Shown one piece after another: positions 35,775 to 49,301 of a DNA stretch of 64,000 nucleotides; position 1 is the first letter of the stretch; the number at the start of each line of letters is the position of its first letter. The stretch covers positions 40,753,276-40,817,275 of the forward strand of contig NW_004624732.1 in assembly GCF_000247695.1 (NCBI RefSeq). The letters run 5' to 3'. The stretch comes from Heterocephalus glaber (taxonomy: Eukaryota; Chordata; Mammalia; Rodentia; Bathyergidae). Below the pieces are notes generated by a model, which worked only from the letters and a program-made list of their open reading frames with translations, did not search any database and was not told the DNA's origin. The position numbers and the translations under genes are program-made.

Positions 35775-37084
35775 GAGGATAGTTCTTAAACACAAATAAG
35801 TAGGAAGAAATATAAAAAATTTTATGTGGGTATATGGGTATTCAAGAAATTATGTTAATCTGGCTTTCTGGCTTTATAGCAAGAAAAGTCCTACTTCCAT
35901 TTTCAAGGCCTTATTAAATACAGTTTCTTGATGAAATTTATCCTAAATTTCTGATGAGTTCTGGTAATAAGAATCAAAATAAATTCTTTCCTCTTTTTCT
36001 CAGTATATTTTAGTGTATTTGATAGTAACTGTCAATTAATCAATGACTAATATTGCATAACTGATAGTTCGCATTAAAATTACAATAAAGGAAGGAATTA
36101 TTCTATGTTTTAATTGTACCCTGAAATACAAAACTTAGCTTTGTTGAGATTAATCATGCTTCCAAGCGAAACTGCATTATTGCATGGGCAATACTGGAAA
36201 TATTTAAATCATTAACAGTTTCACTGTGAGGGAAATAAAGTATTGTTGTTTCCCTTTGAAAACCCTTATTTGGTTGCTGAACCATAAGCTGCTCTCTAGG
36301 CAGGTGAGATATTGTTAATTAAGAGAGGGATACAGAGGGACCCTATTTGGAGGGAAGTATTTACTCAGTGTTGGACATATCTTGCACAGATGTTATTTTT
36401 AGATGTCAGAACTGGAGATACAAGTTCCTCTCTTTCTGATATAAATTATGAAATACAAAATAAGCAGACAATATTAAATTCATCTGTAGTTATCAGGTTG
36501 AAGTACAGTGCTACAATAATCTGCTCCCCTCTATCTTTGTCCACGTTTCACCAATCATGGAGATGTGCCTATCCTCTTGTTTTAGTTTCAGTGTTTCCTG
36601 CTTCGGTAACCTCTTTTCTGTTCAAATTACAAATATTATGGTTCAAATGGAACACCTGCAGGACATTCTTCTTCCAAGCTACCGTATTTCTCATACAGCT
36701 GTCTTATTGCCCTCTGTTGTTTTCCTAAATCATGAATCTTAAAACATTTCAAATATCATAGCACCTAAATAAATCCAAATGTCTTTTCACAATATTAAAA
36801 ATTTCTTCATATGTAAGAACAGGTAATTGTGTAGAGCAAAAACTATGGAAACACGTGAAGTCTGCTATGAAAATATTTAGTTATACATATATTAACACTG
36901 CTTTGAATGGAATTTTCCAAATAAAGCTCCTTATTATTATTATGTATGGCTCCAATAATTATTTAAACAATTGAACTAACACGGTTTCATTTCTGCTTCC
37001 ACTTTTCTAAGCCATTATCTACAGGTAAATAAAATTAGTCTTTTAAAAATGCAAATTTGATTATATAATTTCTCTATTTTACCT

Positions 37085-37520
37085 TTGAACAAAAGAGAAA
37101 ATATAAAGTCCTCATTATGGCAAGCAGGCCTGACTTTCTCTTTCAATTTAGTTTTCAGTCACTTTTCCCCTTTGTGGCCTACAACCTAGCCCTAACATCT
37201 TCATTTTAGTTTCTCTATCATTCCAGGTTTTGGCCACGTAAGATCTTAAAATGCACCACTTCTTTCTGCAAAAACTGTGTCCCACTTTCCATGCATGGTT
37301 CTTTCCCACAATTGACTCTTAGATTAAATGATGCCTCCTTTGAGAAGCTTCTTCAGGGAACTTTCAATACATTTCTACCCATTCGTCTTCATAATGCCAA
37401 CCTGCTTGTCATCCTCCAACACTTTGATCTACTGAAATTACATTTGGTACTTATTTATTTATTGCTCATTTGGTAATTATTTATTGTAACTCCTCCCTAC
37501 TGGTCACTTTTCAGATGACA
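37085..37520 (+). mobile_element. L2 LINE fragment
   Basis: A diverged L2 3' region is visible: aaagtcctcattatggcaag at the start, gatgcctcctttgagaagct in the middle, and a tttatttattg tail region near 37450. It is an ancient mammalian repeat. Confidence 0.65.
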
Positions 37521-38819
37521 CCTGAGGGTTAATTCTACTTTTGTTAACCCCTGTATAGCTGGTGTAGAGCTCGGGGGACAACATTTATTGTTAAGGAAAC
37601 ATGTGTGAGGTTTTGTTGTTGTTGTTCAAATTGGTGCATAAGAGCAGCATTATACCTGAAAAACTGTTAATCATTCTTTGTAGTACCAAAGGCAAATATT
37701 GGATTAGTTAGTAAACAAGCTTACAGGGATGATGACATCTCCTTAATAAAAAGGAAAAATTTTAAATCAGTCAGAATTATCTCCAAACAGAATGAACAAT
37801 GAAGCTGCTGTTGATTTCCAACACAAGGTGGATGCATATTATGGAGGTACTAATGGGAATTCTTGAATTTAATAAGAGAGGTAGAACTGAAGGTCTTTAA
37901 ACTAAACCTTATGATTCTATGACCTCTATATTTATGCCATTTCTTTGAGGACCATACAGAGCCTTTAACTCCATGAGAAAATATTTTTTCTCTAATGAAA
38001 TACTGAAAAGGAAGATGATATTTTAATGCATATTTGAAATTTACTACTTCGAGTAGATTTGGATGGTATAGAATAAATATTTTCTTTTAAAACTAAGATT
38101 GCCTTGAGTTAAAGGTCAAATATTTAGCTTGGTTTAAAAGTCTAGGAGGAGAACAGATAATTATAAACTCGGCACATAAAATCACTGAAATTATTTTGTT
38201 ATAATTATATTGTATTAAAACACATACAATAACTTCATCCACTGCCTAGGGAGAATTACCCTGATTGCATTTGAACCTATTCTCAATTCTAGGAAATATG
38301 CTTCAGTTCTTTCAGTTAATGAAGGATTTATATGCTTCTTACTCTATTAAATATTTTTGGACACATGCACTAATGTGTAGAGAATATCCATTTTGTCATG
38401 AAAACAATAATATGTAAGCGTGGAAGGAAAAACACACATAGCACACACACTTAAACTGTATATGTAATATATGCAAAACAGTCATTTAATTTTTGGATTC
38501 TGTCAGGAATTTCTCATTTATTTAGTATTTCCATAAATATACTTTTATATTAAAATCAAAGGAAAATACGTTACCAAGAATTGTGCAAAACCTTTTATCC
38601 TACACAAGTGGCGCATACAAGATGACGTCCCTGTATGGAAACTATGTCTGTGGCTAAAATCATGATTACCATTGTAGATTTATAAAAAAACAGCACGGTA
38701 AAACTGCTAAAAGTAAAGTCTTAAAGACTGCATTGGCTTAAGCATCTACACCAACTACTAGAAATTGAATGGGCTTTGGGGGATCAATGGTAAGTTTTTC
38801 CTTTATAAAAAAAGGGATG

Positions 38820-38879
38820 GGGGCCTGGGATTTAGTTCAGTGGTGCCGCCACCTGCCTCGCAAGCGCAAGGTCCCGAGT
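38820..38879 (+). mobile_element. ID-like SINE, 3'-truncated
   Basis: The head and middle (ggcctgggatttagttcagt, then gccacctgcctcgcaagcgc, then aaggtcccgagt) are well preserved, but it stops inside the B box with no A tail. The 9-bp repeat tcctttata occurs at 38799-38807 and 38886-38894, near but not abutting both ends. Confidence 0.75.
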
Positions 38880-39077
38880 AATATATCCTTTATACAAATA
38901 ATTTAAAACTGAATTATTTCAGTTCAATGTATTCTGACATTTTTATTGAATATACTATGTAACAGAGGAAATCATTAAGTTGATAAATTCCTAATCAGGT
39001 CATTCATGTGTGAATTCACCTGTATGTGTAAATTTAAATAAAATTTACCACTACTGAATATGTAAAAACATGTGTTA

Positions 39078-39335
<258 letters not shown>

Positions 39336-40989
39336 TTATAGTAAAAATAGTGTTCACACCAGATGTTTTACTTAATAAAGATCTTAAATTTTCAGAAAGT
39401 ATGGCTTGTGATACATGCATTCTTTATGGTATGATTTCTGTAGCTATCACTATTTATAGAATATTTTTCAACTTTATTTTGACTGTCCTTTCATGAGAAG
39501 GATGGACTCTCTTGTTTTCACATGCATTTCTTTCATACACACAACAGTTTATAAATTAATCACAATATTTTAACTGAACATTACTATATCATAATTGAGA
39601 TAGTGATCTGAAGAAAAACAAGAAATTGTTATTGATATGGAGGAAAAGGAAAATATAAGTGAAACATACAGTAATACAGACTGCTTGGAAGAAAATTCCA
39701 ATACTATGGCAACAGTTCCAGTTTGTACTATGTAATCTGAATAATCATAATAATAAGAACGACCTCTTACCAAGAGATGAACCAATCCATCAGGAGTACA
39801 TATTTGAAAGCTTAGAAGAGGTTTTCATCATGGAACTGCATGAACCATAAATCTCAAATGACTGCAATACTTATGGATATTTTAGACGTATTTTAAAAAG
39901 GAGCCTATTACAGACTTCTAGAAGATACAGGTAATGATAAATCAAAGCATACGTAGAAACAGCAAATTTTGTGTGTTCATCTGACTCTAACCTTTTATTT
40001 TACAAAAGGGGGAAAATCCAACACTTCAAAGTGAAGGCGTGTGTGTATAATATATTTAATCAAGGAGAAGTAAAATTGAGATAAAAATCCAAGTCGTATG
40101 ACCCCCATCCCGTAGAGACCTTTTAAATTACACTGCCCCTATGACCAGTTTCTTCAGAGCCTGTCCGCACTTTTTGTCATATTCTAAATCACACTCAAAA
40201 CTGCCAACATCGTAAATAGAGTTTCATACATCTATTTCATGAGAAATTATTGTGAACTCTTTGTAGTCTTTCAAAACCAAGGAGATACAGAAATGGACAA
40301 AGTATTGAAAAGTAATACTTTAGAGCTGAGCTGTGTATTCACACATTACTGAGAAAATTACCTATATTTCCTCATATGAAGGTGTAAGAATTTTTTGCTA
40401 TTATTAAGTCCTCTAATTACATCTCCTATGGTTCTGGAGAAAAAAAGTAAATTTTCTTTCGTGATCCTTTCTTCTAACCAACATGTGCCCTGACTCAGGA
40501 TCATTAATACAAAGTGTGATTTGCTCTAACTGAAAATCCCATTATAGTGAATCAGATATGGTCTCAATTTCACTAAGCTATCTGGTTCATTACCATCCAA
40601 TATGAGAAATTTTCACAGGTTAATTGTGCCTATGGCTAGAAGAGTTTAATTTTGTCTTTACTTTATTGACACTTAATTTTACTGGGCACTTTCCTGTTCT
40701 GGCATAATGGAAAGAAAGTAGCTACTTATTCTTTTCTTTTCTATGTTTCATAGTCTATAGCTGATATATATTTTTTTATTGCTCTTTGGCCTCTCAGATA
40801 AAATTAAGTTCTAGAGCTGATTTTTATCTTCTTAGTTGGTTTTCAAAAACTGTATTACATTTGAAACCTATTCTAGCACTGAAAGACTTCACGGTGGATA
40901 ATCTTAGTTTTAAAACTTCTCTTGACATATTATTTGAGACTTCATTATTTCATCTAAAAAGGTGCAATACTGTCTGGATGGAAATTTCA

Positions 40990-41150
40990 TTTTTGACACT
41001 TGGGTAAATAACTCATTCAGTCTGATCCTTAATTTTGCCATCTGTAAAGCGAAGTTAATAATGGCCTCTATACTCACAGTGATAACAAGGAGTAAATTAG
41101 CTTCCGTATATAAAGCACTTACCATATCACATAGAATACTGTAGCTCCAA
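40990..41150 (+). mobile_element. MIR SINE
   Basis: The stretch ccttaattttgccatctgta, then aataatggcctctatactca, then aaattagcttccgtatataa and agcacttaccata follows the MIR core and 3' part. Confidence 0.72.
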
Positions 41151-41404
41151 TTCAGAAAACCTTTTATAGTTTAATCTAGATTTTTAAAATTATATATTCT
41201 GACTTTTTTCCTTGTGGATGCTACTAGATAGGAATATAACTTATATCTTATAATTTTTACTTGCATCTTTTAGCAGGAGCTAATGTCAACCAGAAATAAT
41301 ATATTCAGAATCATTCATCAGTAAACAGGAAATATAGAATGAAATTCTAAAAAGCAGAATTTCAAAATAATTTGCCCCAATGGGTTTATTTTGTTCTGGA
41401 AAAT

Positions 41405-41560
41405 TGAAATGATTGAACAGTGCAATGAAGCAGTGAGTAAGATCACAATCTTTGGGTCACACTGCCTCTCACTGTCTCACTTACAAACTGAAAAGATCAT
41501 TCAGTCTTTGCCCTCCTTCATTTCTTAATCTGCAAACTGAATGTATTGATTATGTGCAAC
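41405..41560 (+). mobile_element. MIR SINE, diverged
   Basis: It reads like a MIR 5' half: gtgagtaagatcacaatctt, then gggtcacactgcctctcact, then ttcatttcttaatctgcaaa. Confidence 0.55.
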
Positions 41561-41870
41561 TCACACTTTTTGTCTTATGAAAAAATAAAACAAAATGATA
41601 AGAGAATAACAATAGTGCACGTACCATGCATCATTATTTTCAAAGTAGTCATTCAGAATATAAGACAGACAAATAAAAGTATTCTCTTACAAAGAAGACA
41701 CAGACAATAGCATAATACTTTCTTTTTCAGTGAGCTATGAGAATCCTGTAGTATAAATGAAACAAATTAGCATGAGTTTTAAAATATTTTTGAAACAATG
41801 GAATAGGTAATTCGGGGAATTATTTGAACTTCTCTCTACCTCCCATTTAGGTATCTTCTAATTTTACTCT

Positions 41871-41900
41871 TTATCTATCTTTCTATCTATCTATCCATCT
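41871..41900 (+). repeat. (TCTA)n microsatellite
   Basis: About seven imperfect tetranucleotide units, including ttctatctatctatccatct. Confidence 0.9.
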
Positions 41901-42863
41901 ACAGAGACTCATAGGTTTTTTGAGGATTAAGTAGATAAATATATGTGATCTTTATGAAATAATTATTAGAATATAATAAATTTTATGTAAATATTTTTGC
42001 TATTACTAAGAGTATCATTATTTTTATATCCTCCCTTTAGTCAGTTGTCTAGTCCATTAAGATACTAATGAAATAACCTAGAGTGTTCTACTCCTGGTAT
42101 CTTTTAGTGTGTGTTTTCTTTGTTTTTCGTTACAGGATAATCGAGTTGAATACAAAGTTTAAAATTTTTAAAAAATGACAAAACAATCTAATGCAAATTG
42201 GAGATCTTTTGATCTATATTTAATCCAGTATGGAATTTTTTCTTACTAAAAAAATCCCTGACTAAACAAATATACATTGATAAGGAAATCACTCTGCTTC
42301 TACGTTATTTGGCCTCTGCTTTCAATGAATTTTTGATTTAGAATACTAAGATATATAGAGACTATTAGTCTTATGTACATTTTATATTTTATTTAAAAGG
42401 GTCTGGGTTTTGTTCTGTCTGAGATTGCCTAATAAAATATTTAGGAACAAAAAATTTCCTGAATCAGGGATATAGGATGAATTGTGGAATTCAAACACCA
42501 AACAAGTATAAGTGGCCACAGAGATTCTAGTTACTAGCTGAAGAACGCTATTCAAGAACATAAGACAATGCTTGATAAAGAAAATTTCATAAGAGTAGAT
42601 TAATTTGTAAAATTTGACTAAACTTCAAGTAGTCTACATTAGGAAATCCATATTGATTACTATATTATTACAATTATTACAAAAATAATAGTAAACAAAG
42701 AGCCTAATTGATTTTTTATAATCTGTTTAAAATATCCCCTAGATTTCAAAAATACTCATTTTCTTATGAATAGGCAATTCTTTGCAATGTTTGTACCTCT
42801 TAGGAAATAATCCCAGTCAATAATGATTTTTAAAAAATTTTTTTAAGATTAAGATTATATTTT

Positions 42864-42950
42864 GGGGACAGAGTTATAACTCAATTATAGAGTACTTACT
42901 AGCATGTGTAAAACTCTAGTTTTGAACCCAGAATCTCCAAAACATTAGCA
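42864..42950 (+). mobile_element. Old ID-like SINE
   Basis: A degenerate ID pattern is visible: ggggacagagttataactca, then aactctagttttgaaccca. It is strongly diverged. Confidence 0.5.
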
Positions 42951-44334
42951 ACAAAAATATTATACCTGTATTTTTCATGGAAAGTAAAGAAATTGGAGAT
43001 TTACCATAAACTTCAGATCAAAAGCAGACTTTTCATGTACTACATGAATATTTAAAATTAGTACATTAATTTTAATCAGACTTAAAATTTCTGTAGTTTT
43101 TTTTTTGTGAGTATTGCTGTAGTAATTTCAGAATAACTGGATGCCATTACAGAAATACAGTATCTAAACTTTTCTACTTTATCCATGTATTCTATCCTTA
43201 GCAAGGACATTATCTTTCTGAAATGGAATAAAAGTGTTTACAGGAGTAAAATGTATAGTAACATGCCTTAAATAGCTAGATTTGCAGCGTGCATGTGGAC
43301 ATTCCTGCATGTCTACACGTCCCTGTCCTGCTTTATCCAGCCTCAGGTCTGCACTTGGAAAACTCTATCTCCTCTTCTTTCAGTTCAATTAGTGCACACT
43401 CTCTTCTGTGCATTCAATATGGCTCAGGCACCACCGCTCATGTAACTGTCATGAATGATGCTGATTTAATTAAAACTATGACAGTAAAGTTTGCTGCAGA
43501 ACTTGGCAGCTCATGGGGTTTGAGGAATCTTAACTACCAACTAAAGTTTTCTTATTATCTGTCCCTAATGGCCAGCTTTGGGTGACTGTCTCATCCTCAT
43601 TTTCACTTCAGTCCTCTCCTCTGTAATTAGGTCAGGAATGGTGAACATGTAAGTATCTCTCAATCAGGAAAATCTATCCTGCTGCTGGATTCAAAGACAT
43701 ACATAAAATGCACAAGATGGTCTTATTTTCTAGATAAACCAAACCATATTAAAATGTGATGATTTCCTTCTATTATCAAAAACAATACTGTCATTTTCAA
43801 GGGGCAGGTGAATACAGATCTTTGCTGTCTGGTGTTCAAATATTTTATCTTTGATACAATGAGAACAGAAAGAGTAAAGAAAGTGGCACATTATACATCA
43901 TAGTTACCAATAAAGTAATCCAAAGTAAGAATTAAAATGAAAGGCATCAAGAAGAATAAAGAACTGAGACTTTACCCTGCTTTCAATCTAACAAGCTTAT
44001 CTGTTTTTATTTCATGGATGCCAATTAAACACACAAATTTTGTATGTAGCATACAAAGAACTTTCTGACTCAAAGCACAAATATCAATCATCAGCAAAAT
44101 GGTGTCAGTTGTCTTTACTCCAAAGCCCCTGGGAGCAACAGGGAAAGGTAAATATTAATGCCTTCACAGCTTGTATGTTACATTCTAGGAGAAGAATCCT
44201 GAATGTAGGAAGCCCAGATTTAGAATTATAGGCAGCAAAAAGGGCTAGTGTTTGCACTGGAGAAAGACTATATTCCAAAACTCTTTACTGTATAAGCATA
44301 CTTGAAGAGCTACTTCAGAATAAACCACAATGAG

Positions 44335-44410
44335 GCCTCTGCTATGGTTTTGATATTGTTTGGGTATTCTCCCCAAGGCTTTATGTGTGGATACTTAATT
44401 CCTTTGTGAG
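44335..44410 (+). mobile_element. Possible MaLR LTR start
   Basis: The stretch gctatggttttgatattgtt, then ccccaaggctttatgtgtgg resembles the first 70 bases of an MST/MLT-type LTR. The remainder is not recognisable. Confidence 0.4.
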
Positions 44411-45007
44411 GTATTAAAAGGGTGAAAACTATAGTCTTGAAACACTGAAAAGCATATAATAGAGGGTCAAGTAGCTTTCAACTTAGGAAAGGTCCTAGAG
44501 ATATGTAATGATTATATAGCTTATCTTACTGTATTTAACTAAAAACTTTTGAATAATATAAAAGACCTTCTTGTGGATGGGAACAATTTCTTTTCCATAA
44601 ACACAATTTTATTACTTTATTGTGCCTACTTACCAAGAAAGAACAGAACTAATTGTTTCACTTTCTTGAACACAAAATATCACAGATATTTTTTGATATT
44701 ACTTTCACTCATATGAAGTAGGTTATAATTTATAGAAATAAAACACTTTGAACCCTATAATATTAACAGTAATTCACTCAATCCATATCATATTAGATCA
44801 AGAGGTAACTCTATTAGTAGTCACATGAGCAATTTAATTTCATAGAAAATGACTTTTTTATTAGCTGTATTTTTGAATATTTCATGTTTTTAAACTTGGT
44901 AATTTAAACATCCAAAAAGTTGCTTAATTCCAGTTTATAATTTTCATTGAACTTTTAATATAAATCAGCCTCCACAAGATATGATCCAATTCTGTAAAAT
45001 AAACATG

Positions 45008-45041
45008 TCTCTCTTCTCTCTCTCTCTCCCCTCCCTCTTTC
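45008..45041 (+). repeat. (TC)n tract
   Basis: A short imperfect TC repeat followed by tatatata. Confidence 0.9.
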
Positions 45042-45504
45042 CATATATATATGTAACTATAGTTGATACAATATAGAATATACCATGTAAAATGCAGTAG
45101 CCTCCTGTTTAGTGTCTGATACTGATCCTTAAATTTCAAGTTAACCTTAAAAGACAGGGGAAATAAATCCTCATTACATTTATAATTGTCATAGCAAAGA
45201 ATAAATGCATCACTTCATGTGACCATCTTTCTCATATTCATGAACTTAAAACATAATTTTACTTGTTTTATATCGACAGTAACATTCAACGAAAAAAGAG
45301 TAGAGAAAAACATATGTATGAGTTATGAGTAAATATGGTAAAGGAGCTCAAGTCCTTAACAGTAAGTATTTAAGAAAACATATATACTCACAACCTTCAT
45401 TGGTTCATACAAAACTGAAGCAATGAATCAAGGGGAAATGTAGTACTAAAAGTACACAGGAAATTCGTTATAAATTCAGTATTTTAGGGCTAAATGAAGC
45501 TAAA

Positions 45505-45620
45505 GAATCCTTATAGCCCAACTTCTAAAATTTAATAAAGATTCAGAAAATTAAGGTGATTTAAAATGATCCATGTTTATTTACAAGTCAACATAATAGG
45601 CCTGGATATTTGACTAATGT
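45505..45620 (-). mobile_element. MIR3/L3-like ancient repeat
   Basis: The text aatccttatagcccaacttc, then attcagaaaattaaggtgat resembles the old rank-and-file MIR3/CR1-type sequence seen antisense in mammals. Class and strand are tentative. Confidence 0.45.
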
Positions 45621-46274
45621 TCCAATGTGCCCATCCTACTTTGGATTCCAGTTGGATATCTAGGAATAGAGAAAAAAACCAGGAGCAGTAGTCAAAGAAA
45701 CTTAAAATAAGTAGTGCTTCAATGGAAAGGTGTGGAAAAAGGTTAGGGGGTAAATATAGAGCAAAATTATTGCAATGATGGATGTTTTATTCAAATTTTA
45801 GTAAAAAAAAGCTGTAGATTTTGAAAGTTTGTACATATTATCTATACGCCTTTACTTTGGTAATCTCTGAAAAAATGCTGACTAAACTGGCAAGATTCTT
45901 AAACTTGAGCCTCAGTTTATTCAAATAAAAGTATGGATAAAAACCATGTCTGCCCAAATTAATATTAAAAGAAAATAATAAATAGAACAAGGCTGAAGAC
46001 ATTATCAGATTCTCAATATATAATGACAACTGTTATCTAACAAAAATATATTTAATGGTTAATAATGTAGAGATTCAACAGATGTACAGACAAAGAGAAT
46101 TTAATTGTTAGAAAGGAAAAACTGAGGTGCACTGGTCTAGGCTACATGAAACCAAGAAATTATGAAACTAAATTCATAGTTTTTACTTAATAGTATTGTG
46201 TCAACATTAATTCTGGTTTTGATAAATTAGTCAGGTAACGTGTTGGAAAAACTGGTTAGGTGCAATGGAATTAA

Positions 46275-46355
46275 TGTTAATGTTCTCCTATAATTTACAT
46301 ATTGAAACACTAATTTGATTGTGATGGTATTACAATATGGGGTCTTTGATTTATT
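46275..46355 (+). mobile_element. MLT1-like LTR piece
   Basis: The text taatttacatattgaaacac, then gtgatggtattacaatatgg, then ggtctttg follows the opening of a MaLR LTR. A short matching continuation (gatgagggtggagccctt) appears at about 47178-47200. Confidence 0.45.
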
Positions 46356-48606
46356 TGTTGGTTCTTGACTGATTTATCTCTATCTTTACTTTTGGTTTTC
46401 CCTGGTCTCATCTTTCTCATATCTTTAGGTGAGGCAGAGGTAAGAACAAAGAAGAACAAAACTAAGGTACCAGGAAAAAAATTTCTTAAAGAAAATCAGA
46501 AAAAACACAAGAGGTCAAAATTCAAGACATAGAAATTGAAGAGATGACATAACAAAGGACACATCAGACAGAAGTGTTCCTTCTGAAGGACATAGCTGCA
46601 GTAGAGTTGGGAATGACCAAGACAAAGACATGCACACAGACGGGGGATATAAAAATGGTGAAAAAGCAGAGAGGAGAGAGAAGGAATTCTTCTTCAGAAA
46701 ATGAAAATTCCAGACTTTGAAAGCAAGGCAGTGAAAATCCTATAAAAAAGATACATCAAATTCAACTAAAAAAAAGAGAAAACATCCAAGTTTTGTAACT
46801 GAAAATAGGTATTAGAATGTACTGAGAGTTAGCATATATGTACTCTGAACATTCCAGCAAGTCAAAGTAAAATCAGGACTGGAACCCAAAAATAAAATCT
46901 ACAAAATAACATACACTGAACATGCTTTATAGTCACTTCAAAGTATTTGTACTTTGATGAAATTTGTAGAGCTTTTGTATAAAATATTTGTTTGCTTTTG
47001 AAAATTTTAAAATGATGTTCATTTTAATGTGTTTTATAACATATATTTTAGGGTCTGCATATAAAATTATCAGGATAGAAAATTCTCAAGGAAATGTAAG
47101 TCTTGGTTACATACTGTGAATAAAGGGGTCAAATGGTCATTGAACAGAATATTGTAGGGCCTTGTAAAGAAAACTATGTGATGAGGGTGGAGCCCTTGTT
47201 AATGCCCTTTTGAGAAGTGGTCAGACAATTATCTAACTTTCTTAGCCAAAAATGAATTCTTATAATTCTACAGTGAAAATATAAAAGGAAGTGAATATAG
47301 AGTAATTTATCTGAAATAGTATATAGTATAAAACTACTGAAGGTAGACAGGGTAACTCAGAAAAGAAAATACAATTTGGAGCTATAAAGCGGAAAATAAA
47401 ATATTAATTTAGAGACACTAAGAAATTCCACTAAAGCAGAGATGTCTTTTTTGTATTAAGAACCACATTACTTTCAAGAAAATAGTGTAAAACTTCAAAT
47501 AACTCACAAAATATATGTAAGATTTTGAGTTTCCTAAAACATCAGCATAAAGATCATTACAGGAACGGTTTCAGAAAACACTAAAATAAATTCTCTGATT
47601 ATCAAATAATAATGACAGTCACTCTTATTATTGCTTATATTAGAAAAAAAAAGGAATCACTTTCCATTCTTAACTCCCTGTCACCAATTTAATTACTATT
47701 TTTAAAGTAAGGGGAACTGAATGAACTACCTATCTATCCACTTAATGAATGGATATGTATTGTATAGCTTCTATATGTTGGGCACTAGAACCTAATGATT
47801 TATCATTGGGGAAAAAAAAAAATCTGTGACCTGTGGAAAATTACATTATTGTAGTAAGACAACAAATAAGTAAAATAAACCCAGAATAAGATTTAGAGAA
47901 ATAGTAAATAAAGAAAGGAGGTGCTGGCCATATGTGTGAGTAGATCGTTTCATTTGGCTGGTCAGAAAGGGCTGACTGAGGAGGGGTCTGTCAGCAAAGT
48001 AGTCTAGAAGATAAAGAAGGGTGACATGAGGACATCTGGTCAGAAAGCCTCTCAAACACAAGGAACAACCCGAGTGGGAGCCTGGCCTGTGTGTTCGGCG
48101 GAAGACAAAGAGAATATTGGAGAGAAATCACAAGGACATTACACAAATTATTCAGCAGAAATACAACTTAACAGAATGTTCCCCTTCCTTAGGAACATAA
48201 AAACATTATATAAAACAATTTTGAGGTGATTATTATATGAAATGCTCATGAACAATAGAAATTTGAATTTTTTTCATAACTTCACTTATTTTCAGGACCC
48301 TATTTGTGGCTGTTGGGAGAGAGCTTCCCGAGTGAAACTCAAGTGTCCCTGGATCTTGCTGAGTCTGCCAAAGTGCAAGTTTACCTGTATTTTGATATTG
48401 TATATCTTATATCAATGGTCATTTAGACAACGAAGTCAAGGCAACCACAGCATGACTACTGTGTAACTAACTGTTAGCTCACTAAGAGAGAGAGGGACAA
48501 GGGAGTTTGCTGTTTGTTTCAGTGTAGGCTGCTAGTTAGAAACTGCTGAAACCTAGGCCCAGGGGTCCTGAGCTAGGCCGAAACCCACTGCTTACTCAGC
48601 ATCCAC

Positions 48607-48646
48607 CCAAGCACATCATGTCATTCCCAAGCACATCATGTCATTC
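48607..48646 (+). repeat. 20-bp tandem duplication
   Basis: The unit ccaagcacatcatgtcattc occurs twice, head to tail, without mismatch. It lies in a slightly GC-richer unclassified block (about 48300-48950). Confidence 0.97.
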
Positions 48647-49092
48647 CATGAGACTTGGCAAGAGAACTAGTGCAACTCTGCCAATACTCTTGCTGTCTGC
48701 TGTTCTGTGAGGCCTAAACGGTCTTGTCTCTTTGTCTTACTTTCTACTTCCAGTACTTTTGCAGAAATGGCAAGTTTGCTTACTCTGTCATTCTGTGACA
48801 GACTTCCGAACTTTGGCACTGTTAAAACTTAACATCTGAAAGATCTTTTTTGAGGGGGCCTGTCCTGTGCATTACACCCCTTTGAGTACTACCAGGCTCT
48901 GCCTACTATCAGTCAGTGGTAACTCCCTCTCCTCTTTGTAACAACCTAAAATGAATCTACATATTATTAAGTGTCCTATTTAAAACAATATTACTCTTGC
49001 TCAATGAGGCTGGACTTTTTCCTTGAAAGTGAATGATATTTCCCCAGACATTTTCAGTCCAATTTGATTTGTCTAAATATGAATTTTGTCAG

Positions 49093-49176
49093 ACCTGGGG
49101 ATTTAGCTCAGTGGTTCTGGTGCCTGCCTTGCAAGCGCAAGGTCCTGAGTTCGATCCCCAGTACCAAAAAAAAAAA
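49093..49176 (+). mobile_element. ID-like SINE, young variant
   Basis: The copy reads ctggggatttagctcagtgg, then gcctgccttgcaagcgcaag, then gagttcgatccccagtacc with an A tail. The A box (tagctcagtgg) and B box (gttcgatcc) are intact. A 10-bp target-site duplication, tgaattttgt, is at 49080-49089 and 49180-49189. Confidence 0.92.
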
Positions 49177-49227
49177 TTCTGAATTTTGTTGCTTTCAAAT
49201 GAAGTTACATATGTGTGTGTGCATGTG

Positions 49228-49301
49228 TATGTAGTGCTGGGGATTGAAACAAGAACCTTGCACATGATAGACAAGTGCTTTTGAGTGATCAACATCCCCA
49301 A
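49228..49301 (-). mobile_element. Old ID-like SINE
   Basis: A minus-strand diverged ID copy (tgctggggattgaaacaaga, then gcacatgatagacaagtgct) sits next to a tgtgtg-rich stretch. Confidence 0.55.

Noticed and set aside
36312..36728. 138-codon plus frame
   Set aside because: It shows no known motif, repeat homology or splice context and is best explained as chance in intronic DNA.
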